From Lachnospiraceae bacterium (GTDB lineage: Bacteria; Bacillota; Clostridia; Lachnospirales; Lachnospiraceae), in contig WQST01000124.1 in NCBI GenBank assembly GCA_009787745.1, positions 1 through 7,134 of the forward strand: a DNA stretch of 7,134 bases, in the 5' to 3' direction. Of the stretch, positions 1 through 6,873 are shown piece by piece. A program made the position numbers and the translations under genes. Positions within the stretch are counted from its first letter, which is position 1; each line of letters starts with the position of its first letter. Below the pieces are notes generated by a model that did no database searches, was not told the origin of the DNA, and worked only from the letters and a program-made list of their open reading frames with translations.

Positions 1-1318
1 AAAGGCAGAGATCAACCTCCTCACCATTATAAATCAGCTTCGCGCTTCTGACCGTCCCTTCTCCCGCATAATGGGTAAAATATCCCGCTCGGTATTTTTC
101 CTGAATCAGGAACGGATAAGATGCATCCTGCACATGTTTCGTCCCGATCCCGACTTCCCATACCAGTTTCGCCGCATAAGGGCGAAGGTCAACCAAAGCG
201 CCGCCTTGATCCATATTAATACATGCGCGCATATAAGGGTCAGTATACCAGAAAAGTTGCTTGTCAGAGCCATAAAGGATATCTTTCCACAAGGCGCATT
301 CGGGTTCGGTGTAGGTTTTAATCCCACGATAATGGTCGGCGAATTCCGCCATTGTCATATCGATTAATTTACCCGCTTTTTTTAACTCACCATAATAAGC
401 CATTCCGTCTTCATAGGATTTTTTCAGGAGCTCAAACGGTGCTTCCCAGCGCCCCATCTTATTAAGCCACCCCGGCCCGACGAACATCATATTATATGAG
501 TAACCGTTATTATATTTTTCCAAAGCCCGATACTGATCGATTAAATTATAAAGATAGGGATATTCGCCATCCTGATAAATCATCCCTCGCAAAACATTCT
601 GCGGATGGGTGCCGAAATTCGAACCATTGCCGTCATAGCAAGCCAATAAATCACGGGACAAATGAGGGATGGCGACGATACCGCTGTCTTCTGCTTCATC
701 CGCCGCCGGAGCATGAATGTTTTGCTTCGAAGGAATCCATGGGTTCCACGGTCCGCCGTCAAACAAAGTATACCAGGAATTATTGCATGTATGATATGCC
801 TTCGGCCCTTCCTCCCAGCATGTCGCAATCGCACATTTGACGGTCGGGTATTTTTCCTTTATATAGTTGACAAGATCGGCATCCATATAATACGATCCTG
901 TCGAAGCAGGATAAAAACCAAATATTCCATGAAATTTCTGAAAGAGGTCGTCAATGATGGATTTCTTATCTTCCATTGAAAACATCCAGATACAAAAATC
1001 TTTTGTCTTATACTTTTCCCTAAACTCGTTACAAGGTAAACCTAGCAAACCCATGGCAATCTCATCACCGTATTTTTCGTGATGCTCTTTGGCAATGGTT
1101 ATCGCCTCTTCGTTAAAAAGGCTGGCGTAAGTCATTTGGATTGTTGTTTTAATACCGTTTCTATGAGCGACATCCTGCTGGAGTTTGAAGATGTCAAGCG
1201 ACTCGGCTAATAATGCTTCACGACCGATATCCTCCTCTTTGCCGTGTCCTGTTACCTTCTCAGCATATTCCGGAACCATCTCGGGACGGTGGATAACGTT
1301 TAGAATCATTTTACTCAT
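1..1318 (-). CDS. Large cytoplasmic protein of unknown function, possibly carbohydrate-active (3' end outside window)
   Basis: Reading the minus strand from an ATG at 1318 gives 439 uninterrupted codons to the window edge, with no stop, so the C-terminus is missing. The start is supported by a GGGAGG ribosome binding site at 1324-1329, five bases upstream. There is no signal peptide or membrane segment, so a cytoplasmic location is inferred. I do not recognise the family with confidence. Residues 1-250 look like an alpha/beta fold with scattered His/Asp/Glu (NVIHRPE at 7-13, EHHEKYGDEI at 78-87, PHLSRD at 218-223) and an aromatic stretch DGGPWNPW at 187-194. Residues 366-386 (with GGALVDLRPY at 372-381) resemble the start of a beta-sandwich domain. 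That order recalls GH57/GH38 or polysaccharide-deacetylase-like proteins, and DUF3863/DUF3864 is another family to test; all are guesses. A LacI-type repressor gene directly upstream and an operator in the promoter support a role in using a sugar or glycan. The gene call is firm, the function is not. Confidence 0.9.
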   Translation of the reverse strand, partial: MSKMILNVIHRPEMVPEYAEKVTGHGKEEDIGREALLAESLDIFKLQQDVAHRNGIKTTIQMTYASLFNEEAITIAKEHHEKYGDEIAMGLLGLPCNEFREKYKTKDFCIWMFSMEDKKSIIDDLFQKFHGIFGFYPASTGSYYMDADLVNYIKEKYPTVKCAIATCWEEGPKAYHTCNNSWYTLFDGGPWNPWIPSKQNIHAPAADEAEDSGIVAIPHLSRDLLACYDGNGSNFGTHPQNVLRGMIYQDGEYPYLYNLIDQYRALEKYNNGYSYNMMFVGPGWLNKMGRWEAPFELLKKSYEDGMAYYGELKKAGKLIDMTMAEFADHYRGIKTYTEPECALWKDILYGSDKQLFWYTDPYMRACINMDQGGALVDLRPYAAKLVWEVGIGTKHVQDASYPFLIQEKYRAGYFTHYAGEGTVRSAKLIYNGEEVDLCL

Positions 1319-1323
1319 AATAA

Positions 1324-1329
1324 CCTCCC
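1324..1329 (-). promoter_or_regulatory. Ribosome binding site of the left-edge gene
   Basis: GGGAGG on the minus strand lies five bases before the ATG at 1318 and fixes the start of the left-edge gene. No other start codon in this frame has a comparable site. Confidence 0.8.
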
Positions 1330-1350
1330 ATGATGCGCTTTATTGCACTG

Positions 1351-1364
1351 CGCAAGCGGTTGTT
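1351..1364 (-). promoter_or_regulatory. LacI/GalR-type operator
   Basis: The plus strand reads CGCAAGCGGTTGTT. Its core CAAGCGGTTG (1353-1362) fits the CAAnCGnTTG pattern common to operators of the LacI/GalR family, with the central CG that hinge-helix leucines typically wedge open. It is a partly symmetric palindrome. It lies 9 bases downstream of the -10 box, covering roughly +2 to +15 of the expected transcript, a position where a bound repressor would block initiation. The nearest LacI-family gene is the one ending at 1398. Binding by that protein is inferred, not shown. Confidence 0.65.
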
Positions 1365-1372
1365 CTTATTTG

Positions 1373-1401
1373 AGTATAGCGGGAAATTTTTATGCTGTCA
1401 A
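1373..1401 (-). promoter_or_regulatory. Sigma-A/sigma-70 promoter of the left-edge gene
   Basis: On the minus strand a perfect -35 box TTGACA (1401-1396) is followed by a 17-base spacer and the -10 box TATACT (1378-1373, five of six consensus bases). The expected transcription start is near 1366, giving a leader of about 48 bases. The -35 box overlaps the TGA stop codon of the repressor gene (1400-1398), so the promoter begins exactly where the repressor gene ends. I see no terminator between the two genes, so read-through from the repressor gene is also possible. Confidence 0.85.
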
Positions 1402-2417
1402 CTACTTGTTTTCGTCGTAGACTCCCTAATTATTATTTCATATCGCAACTGCCCGACAGGCTTTTCCATGGGTGTTTTTGCACTCTCATTTAGAATATCC
1501 AGCAACTTACAGCAGGCGGCACGGCCTAATTCTGCTTCATCGAACTTGATAGAAGTAATTGAGGGGATATTATGGTCTAAAATCGCCGAATGATAAAATG
1601 AGGCTATCTTAATATCTTCAGGTATCAGAATCTTCTTGCTTTTTAAATAGCTAAGTAAAATCGTACATATGCTATCATCCATACAAATAATGCCATCAAT
1701 ACGGCTTTTCAAAAGGTCATCGCATATGCGCTGGATATAAGCAGGGTAAAGAGCATTTAAATAAATAATATCTTGATCAAGCGGGATTATGTTTGTTTGA
1801 TGCGCTCTGACATAACCGCGGTAACGATTTTCGGTTACAACATGCGATTCATCTCCGCCGATCAAAGCCAGTCTCTTGATATCCTGACTAAGTAATAACG
1901 ATGTTAACTCATAACATGCGGTTTGATGATCATTATCAACCTGAGCTATTAATTCATTATTTGAACTGCCCATCGAAACAAAAGGTATTTTTTGCTCAAG
2001 TAAATATTCCGCCGCCATATCCTTTTGGTAAGTTCGGGCAAGTATCACGCCATCCACTTTGTTATTGGTAATGACCTTTATCAGTTGCGTGATATCATTA
2101 GGCTTGACCATAACTAATAGAATATCATAATCAGCATCTTCTGTTATCTCAAGAATACCCATTAAACTCTTTTGAAAAAAAGGTAATTCAACAAGATTGT
2201 ATTCTTCGGGTATCACAATTGCAATATTATATGTCTTGGAATTGGCAAGGCCTTTAGCCAAAGCATGAGGATTATAGTTGTTTTCGGCAATATAACTTAG
2301 GATTCGGTCACGTGTTTTAGCGCTAATACGTCCCTTCCCTGAAATGGTTCGTGAAACGGTTGTTTTAGATACCCCCATCGCGGCGGCAATATTGTCAATG
2401 GTTATTTTTTTACTCAT
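1398..2417 (-). CDS. LacI/GalR-family transcriptional repressor
   Basis: A 339-residue DNA-binding repressor, the usual length for the family. Residues 4-24 form the N-terminal helix-turn-helix (ITIDNIAAAMGVSKTTVSRT, recognition helix around 17-23). Residues 47-60 (NYNPHALAKGLANS) are the hinge helix with the conserved Leu-Ala pair that enters the minor groove at the operator centre. Residues 62-330 form the periplasmic-binding-protein-like ligand and dimerisation domain, ending in the family's R-E-S-T type tail. The ligand cannot be read from the sequence; a sugar or glycan fragment is usual. I chose the ATG at 2417 because GGGAG (2423-2427) lies five bases upstream; an in-frame TTG four codons earlier falls inside that ribosome binding site. 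It follows a membrane protein gene by 48 bases and precedes a promoter with a matching operator, so it most likely represses the gene to its left. No clear promoter of its own is visible, so it may be co-transcribed with the membrane protein gene. Confidence 0.96.
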   Translation of the reverse strand: MSKKITIDNIAAAMGVSKTTVSRTISGKGRISAKTRDRILSYIAENNYNPHALAKGLANSKTYNIAIVIPEEYNLVELPFFQKSLMGILEITEDADYDILLVMVKPNDITQLIKVITNNKVDGVILARTYQKDMAAEYLLEQKIPFVSMGSSNNELIAQVDNDHQTACYELTSLLLSQDIKRLALIGGDESHVVTENRYRGYVRAHQTNIIPLDQDIIYLNALYPAYIQRICDDLLKSRIDGIICMDDSICTILLSYLKSKKILIPEDIKIASFYHSAILDHNIPSITSIKFDEAELGRAACCKLLDILNESAKTPMEKPVGQLRYEIIIRESTTKTSS

Positions 2418-2422
2418 GGAGA

Positions 2423-2427
2423 CTCCC
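2423..2427 (-). promoter_or_regulatory. Ribosome binding site that decides the repressor start
   Basis: GGGAG on the minus strand is five bases before the ATG at 2417. The alternative TTG start (2429-2427) overlaps this element and has no site of its own, so the ATG is preferred and the protein is 339 rather than 343 residues. Confidence 0.75.
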
Positions 2428-2432
2428 AAAAT

Positions 2433-2491
2433 ACGTGAAGCTTTAAACTTCTTGGCGAGGTATTTTCACGTCCCGGAAGTATTCTTCACGT
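2433..2491. repeat. Three copies of ACGTGAA around the start of the repressor transcript region
   Basis: On the minus strand ACGTGAA occurs at 2491-2485 and 2471-2465, and its inverted copy TTCACGT at 2439-2433. The first two are longer direct repeats with a 20-base period: ACGTGAAGAATACTTC (2491-2476) and ACGTGAAAATACCTC (2471-2457), matching at 14 of 15 aligned bases with one gap. The second and third form an inverted repeat whose equivalent positions are about 32 bases apart. The spacings are near two and three helical turns, as expected for protein sites on one DNA face. Two copies overlap the end of the membrane protein gene. The motif does not match the CAAnCGnTTG operator. A regulatory role is only a suggestion. 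Confidence 0.45.
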
Positions 2492-3122
2492 TATCCCTAC
2501 GGCGGTACATAGTTAACGAAAGCCCTAAAAAGAGATATGCAAGATAGAAAAGTACTGCCGCTAAAAAGGTCGAAATATGAATATTGCTGCCAACAACATA
2601 CGCATATGACATTTCAGGAAAACTAAAGCGGAATACTTCAACTAATACAAAAGCCAGACAAACAATCATCAGGAGATAGCCTGTTTTGATTTTTTTGTTT
2701 ATCGTAAAAATGTAAACCGTCAGAATCAATATTGATGTCAGAAGTTCAAGCCATGTATATTCAAGGGTAAATCTGCTTTCATATACGAAAAAATAAAATG
2801 TCGATTCTACAGCACTGACAAACATAAGCATAATCGGTGTGATGTTTAGCTTAAAAAATAAATTTATCCGTTCTTGTGATGGATTTTTGCGGCATCCTTC
2901 ACATACTATCATAATACTGATGACAAATAATGCCAGCGGTATCAGAATCGAAAGGGTCGATTCAATGATCGTAAGTAAACTTGCCTCTTCACTCAATTGC
3001 ATCGGCAGTTGCGTAGTAATACTTAATTCACCGCTAAGAATGCTGATTCTGACAAATTGAAAAATCAAAACAACAGCGGAAAAAATCATAGCTATAATCG
3101 AAGCGATCGGTATTTTCCTCAT
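2466..3122 (-). CDS. Six-helix integral membrane protein of unknown function
   Basis: A 218-residue hydrophobic protein with about six predicted membrane helices, near residues 4-26, 50-73, 93-114, 125-141, 148-167 and 183-205. The loop after helix 2 (CEGCRKNPSQER, about 74-85), the stretch after helix 4 (NKKIKTG, 142-148) and the tail after helix 6 (YRRRD, 206-210) are positively charged, which by the positive-inside rule puts them and both termini in the cytoplasm. I see no catalytic motif, nucleotide-binding site or transporter signature, and I do not recognise the family. The ATG at 3122 has a GGAG ribosome binding site (3131-3134) eight bases upstream. The repressor gene follows 48 bases later on the same strand, so the two may share a transcript. 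A transport or sensing role linked to the repressor is possible but nothing in the sequence proves it. The real-gene call rests on length, ribosome binding site and coherent helix pattern. Confidence 0.85.
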   Translation of the reverse strand: MRKIPIASIIAMIFSAVVLIFQFVRISILSGELSITTQLPMQLSEEASLLTIIESTLSILIPLALFVISIMIVCEGCRKNPSQERINLFFKLNITPIMLMFVSAVESTFYFFVYESRFTLEYTWLELLTSILILTVYIFTINKKIKTGYLLMIVCLAFVLVEVFRFSFPEMSYAYVVGSNIHISTFLAAVLFYLAYLFLGLSLTMYRRRDNVKNTSGT

Positions 3123-3325
3123 CGCGTAGTCTCCAAATTAATCATCTTTTTCTAGTATACTCATTGATTCTAGCACAATGTGCAATTATTTTCCACATTT
3201 TGACGAAAAAAAATAAAATAAAACAATATCTTGGGGTTAATTATGCTTTTCACTAACTCTTTTATTATTTCAAATATTGTATTTATTAGTCAGAGATTTG
3301 GAAGTTTCAGTACTGTAACGCACAC
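3123..3325. other. AT-rich intergenic region upstream of the membrane protein gene
   Basis: This is most of the 266-base gap between tuf and the membrane protein gene, the longest gene-free stretch in the window. It is very AT-rich, with A and T runs at 3206-3232. It should hold the promoter of the membrane protein gene because a terminator closes the tuf transcript at its right end. I see no open reading frame with a ribosome binding site and no tRNA or other structured RNA here. Confidence 0.6.
3154..3185 (-). promoter_or_regulatory. Weak candidate promoter of the membrane protein gene, with a small palindrome
   Basis: On the minus strand TATACT (3159-3154) is a good -10 box, 31 bases before the start codon. 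The only decent -35 match, TTGCAC (3185-3180), is 20 bases away, longer than the preferred 16-18, so unaided activity may be poor. The perfect palindrome GCACAATGTGC (3173-3183) overlaps that -35 box and extends into the spacer, which could be a small operator. The match is suggestive only. Confidence 0.35.
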
Positions 3326-3367
3326 AAAAAAGCGTAAACCTTCAAAATTCTGAGGGTCTACGCTTTT
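3326..3367 (-). terminator. Rho-independent terminator after tuf
   Basis: The minus strand can fold AAAAGCGTAGACC (3367-3355) against GGTTTACGCTTTT (3340-3328), 13 base pairs with one G-U wobble. After a C-A mismatch the stem can extend by three more pairs (TCA with TGA) around a six-base loop. A run of six T (3331-3326) follows. It starts 21 bases after the tuf stop codon. Because the stem base is A-rich on one side and T-rich on the other, the hairpin could also act in the opposite direction. It closes the str operon and insulates the accessory genes from it. Confidence 0.9.
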
Positions 3368-3388
3368 AATATTATCTCATGAATCTAC

Positions 3389-4582
3389 TTACTCAATAAT
3401 CGTTGCAACCCTACCTGAACCAACAGTACGTCCGCCTTCGCGAATAGCGAATGTAAGACCTTGATCCATAGCGATGGGATGGATGAGTTCGATTGTCATT
3501 TCGATGTTGTCGCCCGGCATACACATTTCAACACCGGCAGGAAGGTTACAAACACCTGTTACGTCGGTTGTTCTGAAATAGAACTGCGGACGGTAGTTAT
3601 TGAAGAAAGGGGTATGACGTCCACCCTCGTCTTTCGTCAAAACATAAACCTGAGCGGTGAATTTGGTGTGGCATTTGATTGAACCCGGTTTTGCCAGAAC
3701 TTGTCCGCGCTCAATTTCGTCTCTGCTGACACCACGAAGCAAAGCGCCGATATTATCGCCTGCCTGAGCATCGTCAAGCAGTTTACGGAACATTTCGATT
3801 CCGGTACAAACAACTTTTCTGGTTTCTTCTTTAAAGCCAACGATTTCAACTTCTTCCGATACCTTAAGAACACCCGCTTCAACTCTACCTGTCGCAACTG
3901 TGCCGCGTCCGGTAATTGAGAAAACGTCCTCTACAGGCATTAAGAAAGGTTTGTCATTGTCACGCTTAGGATTCGGAATCCAAGAGTCAACGGCTTCAAT
4001 AAGTTCAATAATCTTATCGCCCCATTCGCATGAAGGGTCGTCTAACGCTTTTAAAGCAGAACCTTGGATAATCGGAGTGTCATCACCCGGGAATTCGTAC
4101 TCGGTAAGGAGTTCACGGATTTCCATATCTACAAGTTCAAGTAATTCCGGATCATCAACAGCATCACATTTGTTCATGAATACTACGATATAAGGAACAC
4201 CAACCTGACGTGATAATAAGATATGCTCTTTCGTCTGAGCCATAACACCATCGGTAGCCGCAACAACGAGGATTGCGCCGTCCATCTGCGCCGCTCCGGT
4301 GATCATGTTCTTAACATAGTCAGCATGTCCGGGACAGTCAACGTGGGCATAATGGCGGTTAGTAGATTCGTATTCAACGTGGGCAGTAGAAATCGTAATG
4401 CCTCTTTCTTTTTCTTCCGGTGCTTTATCAATCTTGTCGAAGTCAACTATTTCACCGGTTCCGAGTCTCGTGTGAAGAGTCTTGGTAATAGCGGCTGTTA
4501 AAGTAGTTTTACCATGGTCGACGTGACCAATGGTCCCAATATTACAATGGGGTTTGTTACGCTCAAATTTCGCTTTAGCCAT
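3389..4582 (-). CDS. tuf: Translation elongation factor EF-Tu
   Basis: A full-length 397-residue GTPase that carries aminoacyl-tRNA to the ribosomal A site in the cytoplasm. All nucleotide-binding motifs are intact: the P-loop GHVDHGKT (19-26), the switch I motif RGITI (60-64), DCPGH (82-86) with the catalytic histidine at 86, NKCD (137-140) and GSALKA (174-179). Domains 2 and 3 (roughly 210-397) are complete and end in GRVATIIE. Gln126 in SRQVGVPY corresponds to the position mutated in kirromycin-resistant E. coli, so the wild-type residue is present. The ATG at 4582 follows an AAGGAGGA ribosome binding site (4591-4598) by eight bases. It lies 127 bases downstream of fusA, has its own promoter in that gap and is followed by a strong terminator. 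Whether a second tuf copy exists cannot be seen here. Confidence 0.99.
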   Translation of the reverse strand: MAKAKFERNKPHCNIGTIGHVDHGKTTLTAAITKTLHTRLGTGEIVDFDKIDKAPEEKERGITISTAHVEYESTNRHYAHVDCPGHADYVKNMITGAAQMDGAILVVAATDGVMAQTKEHILLSRQVGVPYIVVFMNKCDAVDDPELLELVDMEIRELLTEYEFPGDDTPIIQGSALKALDDPSCEWGDKIIELIEAVDSWIPNPKRDNDKPFLMPVEDVFSITGRGTVATGRVEAGVLKVSEEVEIVGFKEETRKVVCTGIEMFRKLLDDAQAGDNIGALLRGVSRDEIERGQVLAKPGSIKCHTKFTAQVYVLTKDEGGRHTPFFNNYRPQFYFRTTDVTGVCNLPAGVEMCMPGDNIEMTIELIHPIAMDQGLTFAIREGGRTVGSGRVATIIE

Positions 4583-4658
4583 TTCTAAAGTCCTCCTTAA
4601 TAATTAGCATAATATTGATTACATTTTAATTTTCATATAAATTGATTCGGCACTATTG

Positions 4659-4687
4659 ATTATATTAGATATTTCCAATATTTTCAA
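4659..4687 (-). promoter_or_regulatory. Internal sigma-A/sigma-70 promoter of tuf
   Basis: In the fusA-tuf gap the minus strand has the -35 box TTGAAA (4687-4682, five of six consensus bases), a 17-base spacer and a perfect -10 box TATAAT (4664-4659). The expected start is near 4652, giving a leader of about 70 bases before the tuf start. No terminator hairpin separates fusA from tuf, so this promoter adds to read-through from the operon, fitting the greater cellular demand for EF-Tu than for EF-G. Confidence 0.85.
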
Positions 4688-4709
4688 GCCTTTTTTTACT
4701 TTCCCTTAA

Positions 4710-6827
4710 TTAACGGGATTTTGCTGACAGTGCCTTCTCCTGAATACTCTTCGGTACTTGCTCGTATTTTTCAAAGAACATCGAGTAATTACCGCGTCCC
4801 TGTGTTTTACTGCGCAGGTCAGTAGCATAACCAAACATCTCTGATAACGGTACAAAGCCTTTGACCATCTTACCGCCGTTAATGTCTTCCATACCTTCGA
4901 TACGCCCGCGCCGTGAGTTCATATCACCGATAACGTCGCCCATATACTCTTCCGGAATCGTTACTTCGACCTTCATAATCGGTTCAAGCAAAATCGCTCC
5001 TGCTTTATGCATTGCCTCTTTAAAAGCTAAAGACCCCGCAATGTGGAAAGCAAGTTCCGATGAGTCTACATCATGATACGTTCCGTCATAAACATTGGCA
5101 TATACGCCGACAACAGGATACCCGCCGAGAATACCTGCTTTGGTCGCTTCTTCGATACCGCGTCCGACAGCGGGAATATATTCTTTGGGAATCGCACCGC
5201 CGACGACACTCGATTCGAATTTGAACAGTTCATCACCGTTAGCATCCATCGGGGCAAAGCGGACTTTACAATGACCATACTGACCGCGTCCGCCTGATTG
5301 TTTGGCATATTTGGAATCAACTTCGACTTCTTTGGTAAATGATTCTTTGTATGCAACCTGAGGCGCACCGACATTGGCTTCGACCTTAAATTCACGTAAA
5401 AGACGGTCAACGATGATCTCAAGATGCAGTTCACCCATTCCGGCAATAATTGTTTGTCCGGTTTCGGGGTTGGATGAAGCGCGGAATGTGGGATCTTCTT
5501 CGGCAAGTTTCGCCAGTGCTTCACCCATTTTTTGCTGTCCCGCTTTCGTCCGTGGTTCAATTGCCAGTTCAATAACAGGTTCGGGAAATTCCATCGATTC
5601 CAAGATAACAGGGTTTCTCTCATCACAAATCGTATCACCCGTTGTTGTTACCTTAAAGCCGACTGCCGCCGCAATATCACCTGAATAAACTTTGCTTATT
5701 TCTTCGCGTTTATTGGCATGCATCTGTAAGATACGGCCAACACGCTCTTTCTTACCTCTTGACGCATTAAGAACGTAAGAACCTGAGTTCATCGTTCCTG
5801 AATATACGCGAATAAAAGCTAATTTCCCGACAAAAGGATCCGTCATAATTTTAAAAGCCAGAGCCGAAAAAGGTTCTTCATCTGATGAATGCCTTTCGAC
5901 TGTGTTACCGTCTAAATCTACGCCTTGAATCGAAGTTATATCGGTCGGTGCCGGCATAAATTCAAGAATCGCATCGAGTAACTTTTGGACGCCGCGGTTA
6001 CGATAAGCTGTTCCGCAGCAAACAGGAATACAACGGCATTCGCAAGTACCTTTTCGGAGTGTCGCTTTTAACTCCTCTAAGCTTGGTTCTTGGTCTTCCA
6101 AATATAAAGTCATTAAATCATCATCAAGCTCACAAATTTTTTCGACAAGTTCCGCCCTGTATAATTCCGCATCTTCCTTCATATCTTCCGGAATTTCCAT
6201 GACGCTGATATCTTCACCTTTATCATCGTTCGTGATATAAGCTTTCATATCAAACAGATCTACAATACCTTTAAAGCTGTCTTCTCTTCCGATCGGGATT
6301 TGAATCATGATCGTGTTTTTACCAAGCCTTGTTCTGATCTGTTCGACCGCGCCATAAAAATCCGCCCCTAAAATGTCCATCTTATTGATAAAAGCCATCC
6401 TTGGAACATTGTAGGTGTCAGCCTGACGCCATACATTTTCTGATTGTGGTTCTACTCCACCCTTTGCACAAAAAACGCCCACCGCACCATCGAGTACACG
6501 CAGCGATCGTTCTACTTCAACAGTAAAATCTACGTGCCCGGGAGTATCAATTATATTAATACGATGCTCCGGCGCACCCGGCTTGGCTTTGGCATTTTCT
6601 TGTAAGGTCCAGTGACATGTCGTGGCCGCCGATGTAATGGTTATGCCTCTTTCCTGCTCTTGTTCCATCCAGTCCATGGTGGCTGTGCCTTCATGGGTAT
6701 CGCCGAGTTTATAATTTACACCCGTATAAAACAAGATTCGTTCGGACAGAGTCGTCTTACCGGCATCGATATGGGCCATAATACCAATGTTTCTGGTCCT
6801 CTCCAGTGGATATTCTCTTCCTGCCAA
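4710..6827 (-). CDS. fusA: Translation elongation factor EF-G
   Basis: A complete 705-residue GTPase that drives translocation of tRNA and mRNA and, with RRF, ribosome recycling. The G domain carries AHIDAGKTT (18-26), RGITI (60-64), DTPGH (94-98) and NKMD (148-151). Domains II-V follow in order; the domain IV tip shows YHDVDSSE with His585, matching the decoding-site histidine of E. coli EF-G. The length matches typical bacterial EF-G. The start is a TTG at 6827: a perfect AAGGAGGA ribosome binding site (6835-6842) precedes it, the sequence MAGREYPLERTRNIG is the normal EF-G N-terminus, no ATG lies between it and an in-frame upstream stop, and the next Met (residue 17) would cut into the strand leading to the P-loop. 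A 13-residue segment before the DTPGH strand (about 76-88) is longer than in some EF-Gs but is familiar in Clostridia. It lies 46 bases after rpsG, as in the classical str operon. Confidence 0.99.
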   Translation of the reverse strand: MAGREYPLERTRNIGIMAHIDAGKTTLSERILFYTGVNYKLGDTHEGTATMDWMEQEQERGITITSAATTCHWTLQENAKAKPGAPEHRINIIDTPGHVDFTVEVERSLRVLDGAVGVFCAKGGVEPQSENVWRQADTYNVPRMAFINKMDILGADFYGAVEQIRTRLGKNTIMIQIPIGREDSFKGIVDLFDMKAYITNDDKGEDISVMEIPEDMKEDAELYRAELVEKICELDDDLMTLYLEDQEPSLEELKATLRKGTCECRCIPVCCGTAYRNRGVQKLLDAILEFMPAPTDITSIQGVDLDGNTVERHSSDEEPFSALAFKIMTDPFVGKLAFIRVYSGTMNSGSYVLNASRGKKERVGRILQMHANKREEISKVYSGDIAAAVGFKVTTTGDTICDERNPVILESMEFPEPVIELAIEPRTKAGQQKMGEALAKLAEEDPTFRASSNPETGQTIIAGMGELHLEIIVDRLLREFKVEANVGAPQVAYKESFTKEVEVDSKYAKQSGGRGQYGHCKVRFAPMDANGDELFKFESSVVGGAIPKEYIPAVGRGIEEATKAGILGGYPVVGVYANVYDGTYHDVDSSELAFHIAGSLAFKEAMHKAGAILLEPIMKVEVTIPEEYMGDVIGDMNSRRGRIEGMEDINGGKMVKGFVPLSEMFGYATDLRSKTQGRGNYSMFFEKYEQVPKSIQEKALSAKSR

Positions 6828-6834
6828 AGGTTTT

Positions 6835-6842
6835 TCCTCCTT
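6835..6842 (-). promoter_or_regulatory. Ribosome binding site supporting the TTG start of fusA
   Basis: AAGGAGGA on the minus strand is complementary to the 3' end of 16S rRNA. Its GGAGG core is eight bases upstream of the TTG at 6827. This near-ideal site is what decides for the unusual start codon. Confidence 0.85.
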
Positions 6843-6873
6843 AAAATACTAAATAAAAAATTTAAAACATTAC

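Noticed and set aside
71..979. Several plus-strand reading frames of about 100 codons
   Set aside because: They overlap the intact minus-strand gene at 1-1318, which has a promoter, a ribosome binding site and coherent protein sequence; the plus-strand frames have none of these.
1338..1360. Possible hairpin CGCTT...AAGCG in the leader of the left-edge gene
   Set aside because: The stem is short with bulges, no T-run follows, and one arm is part of the operator palindrome, so neither a terminator nor a riboswitch is supported.
2418..2429. Alternative TTG start adding four residues to the LacI-family repressor
   Set aside because: The TTG overlaps the GGGAG that serves the ATG at 2417, and LacI-family proteins normally begin only a few residues before the helix-turn-helix.
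3200..3228. Plus-strand promoter-like TTGACG followed by an AT-rich stretch
   Set aside because: No good -10 box lies at 16-18 bases, and the only genes to the right are on the other strand. It is best explained by base composition.
4583..4709. Possible tRNA or terminator in the fusA-tuf gap
   Set aside because: No cloverleaf or GC-rich hairpin can be drawn; the gap is AT-rich and explained by the tuf promoter, leader and ribosome binding site.
5066..5638. A 190-codon reading frame on the minus strand
   Set aside because: It lies wholly inside fusA in another frame, has no ribosome binding site and gives a sequence without family character; fusA is unquestionably the real gene.
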